Below are positions 27,782-37,165 of a stretch of 64,000 nucleotides of DNA, in pieces (the first letter of the stretch is position 1; every line of letters begins with the position of its first letter). The notes under the pieces were generated by a model. The model was not told the DNA's origin. It saw nothing but the letters and a program-made list of their open reading frames with translations, and did not search any database. This DNA comes from CBDHFQ01 sp965262565 (GTDB lineage Bacteria; Bacteroidota; Bacteroidia; J057), in NCBI GenBank assembly GCA_965262565.1, contig CBDHFQ010000008.1:186001-250000 (forward strand), in the 5' to 3' direction. The position numbers and the translations under genes were made by a program.

Positions 27782-28708
27782 TCAATTTAAGGTTATTTCA
27801 ACTCGGCGGTTTTTGGATCTGCCTTCAGTAGTTCCATTACTTTCGATCGGTTTATCTGGTCCGAATCCATTAACATTCATTCTATTTTGGGGAATTCCTC
27901 CATTTTCTGAAAGGTACTTCATAACAAAATTCGCACGCTCTTCAGAAAGCTCTACATTGTAAGCGCGTCTCCCGGTATTATCTGTATGTCCATCCACATT
28001 AATACTTGCTTCATCCACATTATCGAGATAATAAATCATATCTGAGAACTTCTGCCTTTGTTGGGCGGTCAGATTAAGCGAATTTTGATCCGTACCAAAA
28101 TAGAGGATAAGTGGTTTACCTACCAATCCAGTCCTTATTGTGTTTAGTCGCTCATCATTATTAGCCAGTTCACCAAAGCTAACTTCTATTCCTTTTGACA
28201 AAGTATCTTCTCTGAAAGTAGCATTGGTTAGCATTTGTCCTTCTGTTGTCAGTTGAAGAGGATCAACTCCTACCTTCATCAATAAGTGTTTGATATCATT
28301 AGCTCTTGCCAATCCTAAATTAGAGAAAATAGAATTATTTTCTTCTCCCTCTCCATACAAACCAATGATGTTAAGTGATCGATCCTTATGGCTATTTAAG
28401 TAGTTTGCTATACTGGAAATAGTCTCTGTGTATTCCTTTGTATCGGGATTTAACAGGCTAAATGAGCCTTTAGTGAATTCGAAATGCTCTCTTCCCTGAT
28501 GTATGAAAGCCGTACCATCACTAATCGACCATGTATCATCATCTGACAATATTCCTGGCTTGGTTGCAGCAGAATTATCTCTTGTCATCCCTTGAGCAGC
28601 AGTAGCAGCAAAAAGACTTCCTTCCAGACATCTTCGGCAAAAGAAGATTCCCGCAATTATCCAAAGAATTAAGAGAACAGCGAGTAGGGGTAATGTAAGT
28701 TGTTTCAT
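27782..28708 (-). CDS. OmpA-domain protein with two OmpA-like modules
   Basis: A 308-residue protein with an N-terminal hydrophobic helix (residues 4-22). The C-terminal OmpA peptidoglycan-binding domain (about 195-308) is complete, with VDGHTDNTGRRAYNVELSEERA and the ending GRSKNRRVEITLN. A more diverged OmpA-like unit precedes it (about 70-180, with NIIGLYGEGEENNS and LGLARANDIKHLL). Cysteines at about 24 and 27 lie right after the helix, but they do not make a standard lipobox. The protein presumably anchors to peptidoglycan from the inner membrane. It is the first gene of a two-gene operon with the giant coiled-coil gene. Confidence 0.87.
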   Translation of the reverse strand: MKQLTLPLLAVLLILWIIAGIFFCRRCLEGSLFAATAAQGMTRDNSAATKPGILSDDDTWSISDGTAFIHQGREHFEFTKGSFSLLNPDTKEYTETISSIANYLNSHKDRSLNIIGLYGEGEENNSIFSNLGLARANDIKHLLMKVGVDPLQLTTEGQMLTNATFREDTLSKGIEVSFGELANNDERLNTIRTGLVGKPLILYFGTDQNSLNLTAQQRQKFSDMIYYLDNVDEASINVDGHTDNTGRRAYNVELSEERANFVMKYLSENGGIPQNRMNVNGFGPDKPIESNGTTEGRSKNRRVEITLN

Positions 28709-28962
28709 TTATCAATTCTTTTGAACGAAAACATGTTAATTATTTACAATAATATAGATGAGGTAATTTTTAACAAATTAATAAAAGTCCTAATATTCAA
28801 ACAATTTTTTTTAATATTCTAAGTAATATTTCGTACCGATTATTGAGACTTGTATTTTCAAAACAGGTCACTAAATAATATATGAATTGTAAATCAATTG
28901 TACCTGCTGTACCGCTACTATTTCTGACATCAATGTGCTACTTAATCTTATAACTTTATTGT

Positions 28963-30444
28963 CTAGCTTAATACTCCTTTAACCACTTTTCCATGTACAT
29001 CTGTTAATCTATATCTTCTTCCCTGATGTTTAAATGTGAGTTGTTCATGATCTATCCCTAATAGATGGAGAAGGGTTGCCTGAAAATCATGGACATGAAC
29101 ACCATCCTTGACTACATTATAACTTAATTCATCCGTCTCTCCATAAACGACTCCCTTTTTAACTCCTGCTCCCGCCATCCACATGGTAAAGCATCCCGGA
29201 TGATGATCTCTTCCATAATTAGTAGCAGTTAATCTGCCCTGAGAAAAACTCGTTCTGCCAAATTCCCCTCCCCAGATTACCAACGTATCCTCTAACATGC
29301 CTCTTTGTTGCAAATCTTGAATGAGTGCAGCTGTAGCCCGATCTGTTCCTAAGGCCTGGCGGCGAATTCCTCCAGGTAAATTGCCATGTTGATCCCAACC
29401 CATGTGATACAATTGAACGAATTTTACCTCTTTTTCCAGTAATCTTCTGGCCAACAAACAATTCGCTGCATAGGTTCCGGGGATCTTAGCATCTTCTCCA
29501 TAAAGGTCATATATATAATCGGGTTCTTCTGAGAGATCTACCGCTTCGGGAACAGACGTCTGCATCTTGAAAGCCATTTCATACTGATTGATTTTAGAGT
29601 CTATCTCAGGATCTCCCCAAAGGTTTTTCTGATATTCATTTAGTTTCTTGATATAATCTAAGGATCTTCTTCTATCATCTTGATGCACACCATAGGGATT
29701 ATTGAGGTATAGAACAGGATCTTTGCCCGAACGAAATTGAACTCCCTGATGATGAGAAGGTAAAAATCCATTTCCCCAGGCTGCGGAAGATAAGGGTTGC
29801 GCTCCACCTCCTTTAGAAATCAGCACGACGAAGGTAGGCAAGTTGTCATTGTCAGAGCCTAATCCGTAGCTGATCCAGGAGCCGATAGATGGGCGACCAT
29901 TTTGTTGTGATCCCGTTTGAAGAAACATAACGGCTGGTTCGTGATTGATCGCTTCGGTGTACATGGATTTGATAATGCATAACTCGTCAACGACCTGGGC
30001 GGTGTAGGGGAAAAGTTCACTTACCCAGGCGCCAGAATGACCATATTGTTGGAAATGAAAGATGGACTGAACGAGTGGAAAAGTAGATTGAGCAGAAACC
30101 ATTCCCGAATTTCGTTGTGTTTGCTGGATGTAGGAAGGTATTTCTTTTCCGTGCCAATGAGCTAAAGCAGGTTTATAGTCGAAGGTTTCTATTTGAGAAG
30201 GGCCACCACTTTGGAACAAATAAATCACTCTCTTGGCTTTGGGAGGGAAATGTCCACCATTCAATACTCCTTCAATAGGCGAGGTAGAAATGTGTGTGTG
30301 TGCTGATAGTGAATGTGGGGTCAATAAGTTGCCTAATGCTATTGAGCCCAAACCCATAGCTGCTTGCTTGAGAAAGTTCCTGCGGGAATGCCGGAACAAT
30401 AATTCAGAAATATTCGGATCAACAGCACGATGGTTCATAATCAT
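28963..30444 (-). CDS. DUF1501-family exported protein (PSD1-cytochrome partner)
   Basis: A 493-residue DUF1501 protein with a Tat-type signal (RHSRRNFLKQAAMGLGSIAL). Family marks: VIYLFQSGGPSQIETFDYKP, HEPAVMFLQTGSQ, LYHMGWDQHGNLPGG and WGGEFGRTSFSQG, together with GRDHHPGCFTMWMAGAG. It is 4 bp downstream of the PSD1-type cytochrome gene and in the same operon. This pairing is frequent in Planctomycetes and Bacteroidota, where the two exported proteins are thought to act together on a sulfated or complex polysaccharide; the reaction is unproven. It is a different DUF1501 branch from the gene at 19447. Confidence 0.92.
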   Translation of the reverse strand: MIMNHRAVDPNISELLFRHSRRNFLKQAAMGLGSIALGNLLTPHSLSAHTHISTSPIEGVLNGGHFPPKAKRVIYLFQSGGPSQIETFDYKPALAHWHGKEIPSYIQQTQRNSGMVSAQSTFPLVQSIFHFQQYGHSGAWVSELFPYTAQVVDELCIIKSMYTEAINHEPAVMFLQTGSQQNGRPSIGSWISYGLGSDNDNLPTFVVLISKGGGAQPLSSAAWGNGFLPSHHQGVQFRSGKDPVLYLNNPYGVHQDDRRRSLDYIKKLNEYQKNLWGDPEIDSKINQYEMAFKMQTSVPEAVDLSEEPDYIYDLYGEDAKIPGTYAANCLLARRLLEKEVKFVQLYHMGWDQHGNLPGGIRRQALGTDRATAALIQDLQQRGMLEDTLVIWGGEFGRTSFSQGRLTATNYGRDHHPGCFTMWMAGAGVKKGVVYGETDELSYNVVKDGVHVHDFQATLLHLLGIDHEQLTFKHQGRRYRLTDVHGKVVKGVLS

Positions 30445-30448
30445 TAAT

Positions 30449-33400
30449 TTATTGAATAGTGTATCCTTCAGAAGTATTCATGATTCCATTGATGACAGTG
30501 GCCAACGCCGCGGTCTTAGCAGGATCGAGCGATTCATTCACCGCATATTCCCCGATATTGATATATGCCTGAGCTGCAGCCACATCTGCTTGAAATCGCC
30601 CTAACTCTTTTTGGTAGTATTGAAGTAGTAATGTTACTTCTGCAGGATGAGCGGTTCTTCCAGTGGCCAGCAAAAAGGCACTTTCCAGTTGATATGATAG
30701 TTGATTAGGATAAGCTTCCAACAAATGTTCTGCAGTAACTCTGGCTGCTTCCAGAAATTGAGGATCATTTAACAGTACCAATGCCTGAAGAGGTGTACTG
30801 GTAGGTCTTCGATCGACCGTACAGACACTTCTGTCTGGAGCGTCAAAAATGAGCATAGATGGGGGAGGAGAGGTCCTTTTCCAAATTGTATACAAACTCC
30901 TTCTGTACAATCCTTCTCCAGGCTCCTGTAAATATTTATATCGCCAGGATTTATTGGAGATCTCATCCCATAATCCTGCTGGCTGGTAAGGGTATACGCT
31001 TCTACCACCTAAGTTAGAAGAAAGAAGCTCACTGATCGCTAGCGCATTATCTCGAATCATTTCAGCGGACATCCGAATCCGGGGACCTCTTGCCAATAAT
31101 ACATTCTCAGGATCTTTTGTTAATATGGATTCATCGACTTTAGAGTGTTGTTGGTAAGTGGCTGACATGAGAATGAGCTTATGGAGATGCTTAATGTCCC
31201 AGCCAGATTCTATAAACGTAACTGCAAGCCAATCCAGTAAATAAGGATGGGAAGGTAAGTCCCCCTGATTACCAAAATCGTCGAGCGTATGGACCAATCC
31301 GCGACCAAAGTGCATTTTCCATATTCGATTGACAAATACTCTGGCCGTTAAAGGGTTTTGTGGATGAAATAGCCATTTACTTAAGCCAGTGCGATTTGGT
31401 GGAAGTGTAGAATCATAAGGCATTACTGATTCAGGCACGCCTGGAGATACTTCTTGGGCTGGAGCATCATAACTTCCTCTTTCTAAGATATAGGTAGGTC
31501 TGGGAGTTGGTACATCTTTCATCACCATAATTTCGGGAATGCTATCCCAATGGTGGTTCCACTGTTTTCTTTGTTCTCTGAGCGTTTTGTGGAAATGTTG
31601 AACAGAATCGTCTACCACATCATCGAAGAATTGTTTGAGAATGGGTTGATTTGAATCGGAAAGGGGAGAATCAAGAAGTGCCAGGGCCTCTTCCTTATTA
31701 TAGTGATACCTTACTTCCAGCTCGGTCAACTTACGCTCAAAAATGGCTAATTCATCTATTCCTCCTTTGTCAAACAGGATCATTTTATCTCTTTTCCCTA
31801 TCGTGAACCCTTGAAAGCCGTAAGTGTGAATATCTGGTTTAAATAAGATGTCTTTATATAAATGGTCAAGATCCTTCTTCATTGGCACAACGCTTCCATT
31901 TACATACAATTTGATTCCATCTGCTTGACTAGAACCATCATAAGTAATCGTAATATGAGACCACTGACGAATGGGAAGGGGAGTAGTGGTACTAACTTGC
32001 AATGCATTTTGGGGCCAGGAATGCGCTATGACAAATCGAAGCTTATGTTGATCGAGGAATAGAGAGTATCCTTTAAGCCCCAATCTCAGATTTTCGCAAT
32101 GGGAAAAAATCATCGCTTCTTTATATAGGGTATCGGGATATAGGGCCAGCGAAATGGAGAATGGATGTGCCCGATCGAACCAACCCACTTTTTCTGGAAG
32201 GGTTAATTGAGTGTAATCGTCTATAAATAAGCCATTTCCTCGATAGCCTTCCTGAACATTGGGTTCTTTGATGTCGATATAGGAGGTTGTATGTCCCTTA
32301 ATTTGAGTACGAAGATGTGTAGAACTGGATGATGGGTGGAATTGGTCGAAAGGGAGATATGCCTGGATAGCCTGAGAGTGTGCTTTAGCGAGTTGTGTAG
32401 CTATTTTTTGGGGTTGTTGAATCCATTGATTGAAGGAAGAAGCATTGTGTTGTATATGGGTATTGATTTGTTGTTGTTGTTGGTCAATGAGCTGTGCCAG
32501 GAATTCACTAATACGATCTTGTTCTGAAGAGGATAGGGGCATAGCTGGGCCTGGCGTTTGATCTGGGCCGTATACAGCCGTTCCCAACTCATCTGTACTG
32601 TTGAAGAAGGCAAATAATTGGTAAAAATCTTCCTGGCTAATTGGGTCGTATTTATGATCGTGGCAGCGTGCGCATTCCAGGGTTAGGCCCATAAATGTTT
32701 TCCCTAAGGTGATGGTTCTATCGGCCACATATTCGGCCCTGAATTCTTCGAATACGATGCCTGCTTCCGAATTTTTGCGATGCAGTCGATTAAAGGCTGT
32801 AGCCAATATACTCTGTTTATTTTTTTCAGGAATTTGATCGCCTGCCAACTGCCACGTGCCAAATTGGTCATAAGGCATATTTTGGTTGAAGGCATCGATT
32901 ACCCAATCTCGCCAGGGTGAAAAGTCTCTGTGCTTATCATCTAGATATCCATCACTGTCAGCGTATCTGGCCACATCCATCCAATAAGTCGCCATTCGTT
33001 CTCCATAAGCCGGAGATGCCAGGAGTCGGTCAATCACTTTTTCAAAGGCATCCTCTGACGGATCATTGGCATAATCCTTCATATCAGCTATAGTTGGAGG
33101 GAGTCCCGTTAATCCAAAACTGGCTCTACGAATCAGCGTTTCTTTGGAAGCTTTAGGTTGAGGGGACCAGTCTTGCTGCTCCAGTTTATTCAATACGAAA
33201 TAATCTATGGCATTTTGTGGCCAATCTTTCTGTGTGATGGTGGGAGCATCGTTTTTTGTAGGAGGAATAAAGGACCAATGGGGTTGATAATCTGCCCCTT
33301 CTTTTACCCATTTAATTAATACAGCTTTTTCATATGGGGTTAAAGAAAGGTGTGATTCAGGAGGAGGCATAATCTGATCGGATGCTGTTGTCAGGATTCT

Positions 33401-33700
33401 TTGCACCAATTCACTTTGCTGGGGTTTCCCATCTGTTATGACAGAATGAGCTTCAGGAAACTCCTTGATGATTTCTTCTTGTGGAAGGTCCAATCTAAGA
33501 TCCGCTTTTCGATTGTTAGCATCGGGGCCATGGCAAGCAAAGCATTTGTCGGATAAAATAGGTTTTACCTGATAGTTAAAATCAATATGCTGTGGAAGAT
33601 GGTTATATGCTATCGCTACTTCTTTAGGAAGGTCCATCCTACAGCTCCAGCAGAGGCAGAGCAGCCCAAGAAGAAAGATCTTATTCCATCGTTTTATCAT
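30449..33700 (-). CDS. PSD1 and LamG-domain cytochrome-type exported lipoprotein (DUF1549/DUF1553)
   Basis: A 1083-residue protein with a lipoprotein-like N-terminus (LLCLCWSC). A planctomycete-type cytochrome c domain begins near residue 40 with CFACHGPDANNRKADLRLD (CFACH near 52). The DUF1549 domain follows (RRASFGLTGLPPTIADMKDY, MDVARYADSDGYLDD, ECARCHDHKYDPISQEDFY). A LamG/jellyroll domain occupies about residues 470-660 (RQWSHITITYDGSSQADGIK). The C-terminal DUF1553 part (NPLTARVFVNRIWKMHFGRG, DRRPTSTPLQALVLLNDPQF) completes the architecture. It precedes the DUF1501 gene by 4 bp. The role is inferred as exported redox or hydrolytic processing of a polymer, not demonstrated for the family. 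Confidence 0.92.
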   Translation of the reverse strand: MIKRWNKIFLLGLLCLCWSCRMDLPKEVAIAYNHLPQHIDFNYQVKPILSDKCFACHGPDANNRKADLRLDLPQEEIIKEFPEAHSVITDGKPQQSELVQRILTTASDQIMPPPESHLSLTPYEKAVLIKWVKEGADYQPHWSFIPPTKNDAPTITQKDWPQNAIDYFVLNKLEQQDWSPQPKASKETLIRRASFGLTGLPPTIADMKDYANDPSEDAFEKVIDRLLASPAYGERMATYWMDVARYADSDGYLDDKHRDFSPWRDWVIDAFNQNMPYDQFGTWQLAGDQIPEKNKQSILATAFNRLHRKNSEAGIVFEEFRAEYVADRTITLGKTFMGLTLECARCHDHKYDPISQEDFYQLFAFFNSTDELGTAVYGPDQTPGPAMPLSSSEQDRISEFLAQLIDQQQQQINTHIQHNASSFNQWIQQPQKIATQLAKAHSQAIQAYLPFDQFHPSSSSTHLRTQIKGHTTSYIDIKEPNVQEGYRGNGLFIDDYTQLTLPEKVGWFDRAHPFSISLALYPDTLYKEAMIFSHCENLRLGLKGYSLFLDQHKLRFVIAHSWPQNALQVSTTTPLPIRQWSHITITYDGSSQADGIKLYVNGSVVPMKKDLDHLYKDILFKPDIHTYGFQGFTIGKRDKMILFDKGGIDELAIFERKLTELEVRYHYNKEEALALLDSPLSDSNQPILKQFFDDVVDDSVQHFHKTLREQRKQWNHHWDSIPEIMVMKDVPTPRPTYILERGSYDAPAQEVSPGVPESVMPYDSTLPPNRTGLSKWLFHPQNPLTARVFVNRIWKMHFGRGLVHTLDDFGNQGDLPSHPYLLDWLAVTFIESGWDIKHLHKLILMSATYQQHSKVDESILTKDPENVLLARGPRIRMSAEMIRDNALAISELLSSNLGGRSVYPYQPAGLWDEISNKSWRYKYLQEPGEGLYRRSLYTIWKRTSPPPSMLIFDAPDRSVCTVDRRPTSTPLQALVLLNDPQFLEAARVTAEHLLEAYPNQLSYQLESAFLLATGRTAHPAEVTLLLQYYQKELGRFQADVAAAQAYINIGEYAVNESLDPAKTAALATVINGIMNTSEGYTIQ

Positions 33701-33852
33701 AGCATCAGTAGGCGTAGGTAGTCTATATTAAGTAATTCAAAATTTAAGGAATTTCTTTATCGTGTAAAAGATTTCTTTGTCAATTTATTTGATGACGTGA
33801 CTCAGGCCGATTAGTATACTTTAGGTTAATGTAAATTTAATTATTTATTAAT

Positions 33853-33870
33853 ATACCATATATGGTATAG
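33853..33870. promoter_or_regulatory. 18-bp perfect palindrome between divergent genes
   Basis: TATACCATATATGGTATA reads the same on both strands. It is in the 348-bp divergent gap between the PSD1 gene and the phytase-like gene and could be a binding site for a dimeric regulator. AT-rich palindromes can arise by chance, so only a candidate. Confidence 0.35.
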
Positions 33871-34048
33871 CTATGAAACTGTAAACACTTTTATATAAAT
33901 TTCCGACAGAAATTACCCTTTATCCTGGACCATATTGCAAAGTACATTCAATTTCTGTCTGAGAAGGTTCATCGCTTATTGGGGTATATTCTTTTTGTGC
34001 TTAAACGGTATCATCATATTTTCTTAATTTATTAAAGTTATTTATTCA

Positions 34049-35212
34049 ATGAACAAGCATTTTTTATTATCTATCGCCATCTTATTATTTGCTTCATTCA
34101 CCTCTTGTGAAGAGTTAGAGGATTTTCTGGACGATGTTATTGATGATGAAAACACTCCTGAGAACGTGACTATCAGTTCCTTGGAATTTATTGGAGAAAG
34201 TGTAATTCCTGCAGGAGAGCTTTTTGAAGGGGTAGAAGTTGGAGGACTTTCCAGCATTGATTATGTGTCGGGTACTTACTATGTTATTAGTGATGCTCCC
34301 AGTGCCCCGATCCGTTTTTACACGATGGATCTTACCTTTGATGAAAATAGTTTTTCAGATGTGAGCATTTTGGGACAGGTAGAATTACTAAATCCTTCTG
34401 GGAATTCCTTTGGAGATGGGGAAGCAGATCCTGAGGGAATCCGCTTTGATCCTGAAACGAATAGCATTGTATGGACGAGTGAGGGGTTTGTTAACAACTT
34501 AGTAGATCCATTTATTCGTGAAGCAAGCCTGGATGGTGCATATATTAGAGACTTCAATGTTCCTTCTTTATTTCTGGCTGATACGACTGTTGGAATTGGT
34601 CCACGGAATAATGGTTCTTTTGAAGGTATATGCTTAAGTGTAGATGGAAAAGGATATTGGGCTGCGATGGAATTGCCATTGGAACAAGATGGACCTGCTC
34701 CTGTGTTTGGAATGGATACTGAATCTCCTGTCAGAATAGCTTTTGTAGATCGTTCGGGGAATTTCGGTCGTCAATTTGCTTATGAGCTAGATCCTGTGGT
34801 TCGTGATGGAGGATTTACGCTAAATGGTGTGGTAGAAATACTCGAATATGCTCGAGATAAGTTTCTTGTGTTAGAAAGATCTTTTGCCACTGGGACCACT
34901 GATGGAGGAAATGATGTGAAGATTTATGATGTAGATGCTTCAGGTGCAACAGATATATCTTCTATTGACGCTTTAGCTGGAGTTTCTATTATTAAAGCTA
35001 CTAAAACCTTACTGTTTGACTTTGAAAGTATTCGTTCTCAATTGTCTACGGTACCTAGCAGTCCTGATAATGTAGTAGATAATATTGAAGGAATCACTTT
35101 TGGGCCAGATTTACCGAATGGCCATACATCATTGGTGGTAGTTGCTGATAATAACTTCAATGCTTTTGGAGAGCAATTAAATCAGTTTATCGTTTTTGAA
35201 GTACAACCATAA
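34049..35212 (+). CDS. Phytase-like esterase lipoprotein
   Basis: A 387-residue lipoprotein (lipobox ASFTSC, Cys near residue 20) with the 'esterase-like activity of phytase' beta-propeller domain: EVGGLSSIDYVSGTYYVISD at the start, ADPEGIRFDPETNSIVWTSE in the middle and NIEGITFGPDLPNGHTSLVV near the end. A short acidic linker (LEDFLDDVIDDEN) follows the lipobox. The family is secreted and related to phytase-like phosphoesterases, but the substrate is unknown. It is divergent from the PSD1 gene and converges on a subtilase remnant. Confidence 0.88.
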   Translation: MNKHFLLSIAILLFASFTSCEELEDFLDDVIDDENTPENVTISSLEFIGESVIPAGELFEGVEVGGLSSIDYVSGTYYVISDAPSAPIRFYTMDLTFDENSFSDVSILGQVELLNPSGNSFGDGEADPEGIRFDPETNSIVWTSEGFVNNLVDPFIREASLDGAYIRDFNVPSLFLADTTVGIGPRNNGSFEGICLSVDGKGYWAAMELPLEQDGPAPVFGMDTESPVRIAFVDRSGNFGRQFAYELDPVVRDGGFTLNGVVEILEYARDKFLVLERSFATGTTDGGNDVKIYDVDASGATDISSIDALAGVSIIKATKTLLFDFESIRSQLSTVPSSPDNVVDNIEGITFGPDLPNGHTSLVVVADNNFNAFGEQLNQFIVFEVQP

Positions 35213-35306
35213 TTGTTCAGAAGACAATGTCCAAATAACATAAAAGTGCTTACTGCCGTGTAAATGGGATGTATTTGTTTTGTTGTTATTGGACCATATA
35301 TACAAA

Positions 35307-35335
35307 AGCTCGATTCTTACATTAGGAATCGAGCT
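35307..35335 (-). terminator. Hairpin downstream of the subtilase remnant
   Basis: A perfect 10-bp stem (AGCTCGATTC at 35307-35316 with GAATCGAGCT at 35326-35335). On the minus strand a short T-rich tail follows, so it fits a terminator for the decayed gene at 35361-35580; it is also well placed to end the phytase-like gene on the plus strand, though with no T-run there. Confidence 0.6.
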
Positions 35336-35360
35336 ACTTAATTGATGACGAATATTAACC

Positions 35361-35580
35361 TTAATTTGCGCTTGACGAAAGCCTTCTCCCCGCGTGGAGT
35401 AGATTGTTTTTACTAAACTTCAATTGGCTCGAAGAATTAGCAGTAGCTAACAGCCCCTCAACATATGGTGCTGCTATAGAAGTCCCCGACATTTGCATTT
35501 AAGAACCATTCTTAAAAGTAGAATAAATGTTTTTTCCTTTGACCAAGACAAAAGCACTTTGGTTTCCATGTTCCCTAAAT
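35361..35580 (-). pseudogene. Remnant of an S8 (subtilisin-like) serine peptidase
   Basis: Reading the minus strand from about 35580 to 35361 gives NQSAFVLVKGKNIYSTFKNG, then a stop codon, then MQMSGTSIAAPYVEGLLATA, and a stop after RRLSSSAN. The block GTSIAAPYVEG is the catalytic-serine motif of subtilases (typically GTSMAAPHVAG), and KNIYSTFKNGS corresponds to the strand just before it. An in-frame stop separates the two pieces, and nothing of the Asp or His regions remains upstream. It is therefore a decayed fragment, not a gene. A hairpin typical of the gene's own terminator is still in place. Confidence 0.75.
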
Positions 35581-35839
35581 AGATTTAGTGAATGCTTATC
35601 ACAAATATGATTAAATAAATGATTATTGTAATATTTAATCATTGAATATTATAACAATTAATTATTATCATTTAATAAGATCAAAGCTTGGATAGTTTAA
35701 TTCTCTCTATTTGATTAAAAATACCTTCTATCGATATTTAGAGGTACTTATCAACATAGAACTCAACCTTAAAGTGGTAATGAAGGGGTACAGAAGTTAT
35801 CGTAGAGAGTATAAATAAATGAAATATCTAACATAAAAA
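35581..35839. other. AT-rich stretch with no visible gene
   Basis: Upstream of the subtilase remnant and downstream of the ThuA operon terminator, the DNA is AT-rich with runs of ATT and TTA. No protein-like reading frame remains, although the missing part of the subtilase gene might once have been here. Confidence 0.5.
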
Positions 35840-35868
35840 ATATCTGACTACTGAATATAGTCAGATAT
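35840..35868 (-). terminator. Intrinsic terminator of the sugar-isomerase/ThuA operon
   Basis: A perfect 11-bp stem (35840-35850 with 35858-35868, 7-nt loop) followed on the minus strand by TTTTTT. It lies 41 bp after the ThuA gene stop at 35910. Confidence 0.88.
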
Positions 35869-35909
35869 AAGAATATAGATAAACGTTGGTTTCTTATACG
35901 AAAGGAGCC

Positions 35910-37058
35910 TTACTTCAAATCCGCCACCTTCAACTCCTTCTCATCCCAATATTCATCTTCGTGAAACGCATAGGGAGTAGGTTCATATGTGCCAATAAGA
36001 TCGACATTGGCTTTTTCAGGTACTTCCAAATCCAAACACCAAAATACGCCGTTCACAACCATCCTTCTCGTTCCTTCTGACAGTAAATCCGTAGACGCTC
36101 CTGTAGTGGTAGCAAATACTTTTCCTTGCTCGCCCTCAGGAAGTTGATAGCTTTTGGTCCAGGCAACAGGCATCATAGGGTCATTGGGATTAATTTCTAC
36201 TTCTTGCCCATCTTTCTCGATCATTTTCGTCGTAGCAGCTTCCGAATCCGTGGGTTCCATACCAAAAAACACATCCTCTTCATCATATTCTCCCACTCGA
36301 TTAGTTACTTGTCCCAATACAATCGGTTCCGAATCTCCCGGCAATGGTAATCGAACGCCATATACATCTGTAGGACACCAAATATCTCCTGCAGCGATTC
36401 CATTCCAAATGGGATGCTCTTCTTTTCCTTTGGCCGGCAAGCCTACCGTACTTTGGTGCTTGTGATGTCCGTGATGGGAAATCCACCTTTCACCTAAAAT
36501 AAAGCGACCGAATCCCCCCTTCCATTCATCTTCTCCCTCATAAAAATTACCATAATGGGCAAACTGGGTGGGACTTTCCTGATTATTGAACCTAAAGGCG
36601 TGAGTGGATGTTCGAAGCCCTAATACCGGTCTGCCACGCTTGAGATAGTCATTAATATAGCCCATCTGCTCATCTGGCAGCGCACGAAAACGGGTAAACA
36701 TGATCATCATATCCGCGGTCTCCAGACTTTCAAGTCCGGGAATGTTGTGTAAATAATTGGGATCTACTGTTCCCGGTTCTTCAGGATCTTGAGCAAATAA
36801 CACCGTGCAATCAAAGCCGTGATGAGTGGATAATATTTTGGCCAATTGTGGGAGCGCCTCTTCCGAACGGTACTCTTCATCGCCTGAAATTAGTACCACT
36901 CTGGGCATTTGGCCATTTCCTTCAAAAGTGAGCCACTGAGGAGCAGCTAATTCTGAAAGGGATATCCTATTTTCGTTGTCCTGTTGCTGATCGGGATTAC
37001 CACAATGCCACGAAAGGAGGCATACACATACAAATAAAAAGGAGACTCGATTCTTCAT
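35910..37058 (-). CDS. ThuA-domain lipoprotein
   Basis: A 382-residue protein with a lipobox-like N-terminus (LLSWHC near residue 19), predicted to be anchored in the envelope. The ThuA/class I glutamine-amidotransferase-like fold is visible: RVVLISGDEEYRSEEALPQ, ETADMMIMFTRFRALPDEQM, YLKRGRPVLGLRTSTHAFRF, then ISHHGHHKHQSTVG and GTRRMVVNGVFWCLDLEVP. The ThuA family was first linked to trehalose utilisation and is widespread in sugar gene clusters; its precise chemistry is unsettled. It is the last gene of an operon with a transporter, three isomerases and a hydrolase, followed by a terminator. Confidence 0.88.
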   Translation of the reverse strand: MKNRVSFLFVCVCLLSWHCGNPDQQQDNENRISLSELAAPQWLTFEGNGQMPRVVLISGDEEYRSEEALPQLAKILSTHHGFDCTVLFAQDPEEPGTVDPNYLHNIPGLESLETADMMIMFTRFRALPDEQMGYINDYLKRGRPVLGLRTSTHAFRFNNQESPTQFAHYGNFYEGEDEWKGGFGRFILGERWISHHGHHKHQSTVGLPAKGKEEHPIWNGIAAGDIWCPTDVYGVRLPLPGDSEPIVLGQVTNRVGEYDEEDVFFGMEPTDSEAATTKMIEKDGQEVEINPNDPMMPVAWTKSYQLPEGEQGKVFATTTGASTDLLSEGTRRMVVNGVFWCLDLEVPEKANVDLIGTYEPTPYAFHEDEYWDEKELKVADLK

Positions 37059-37165
37059 GCTAGATAATATTGGGTGATAAGGTAGTTTGGTTATGTTGTG
37101 CCAATGATTAAAATAAATGGCCTGGATAAAAGTTAACTAATGAATGATGTCGGTCAACATATATC

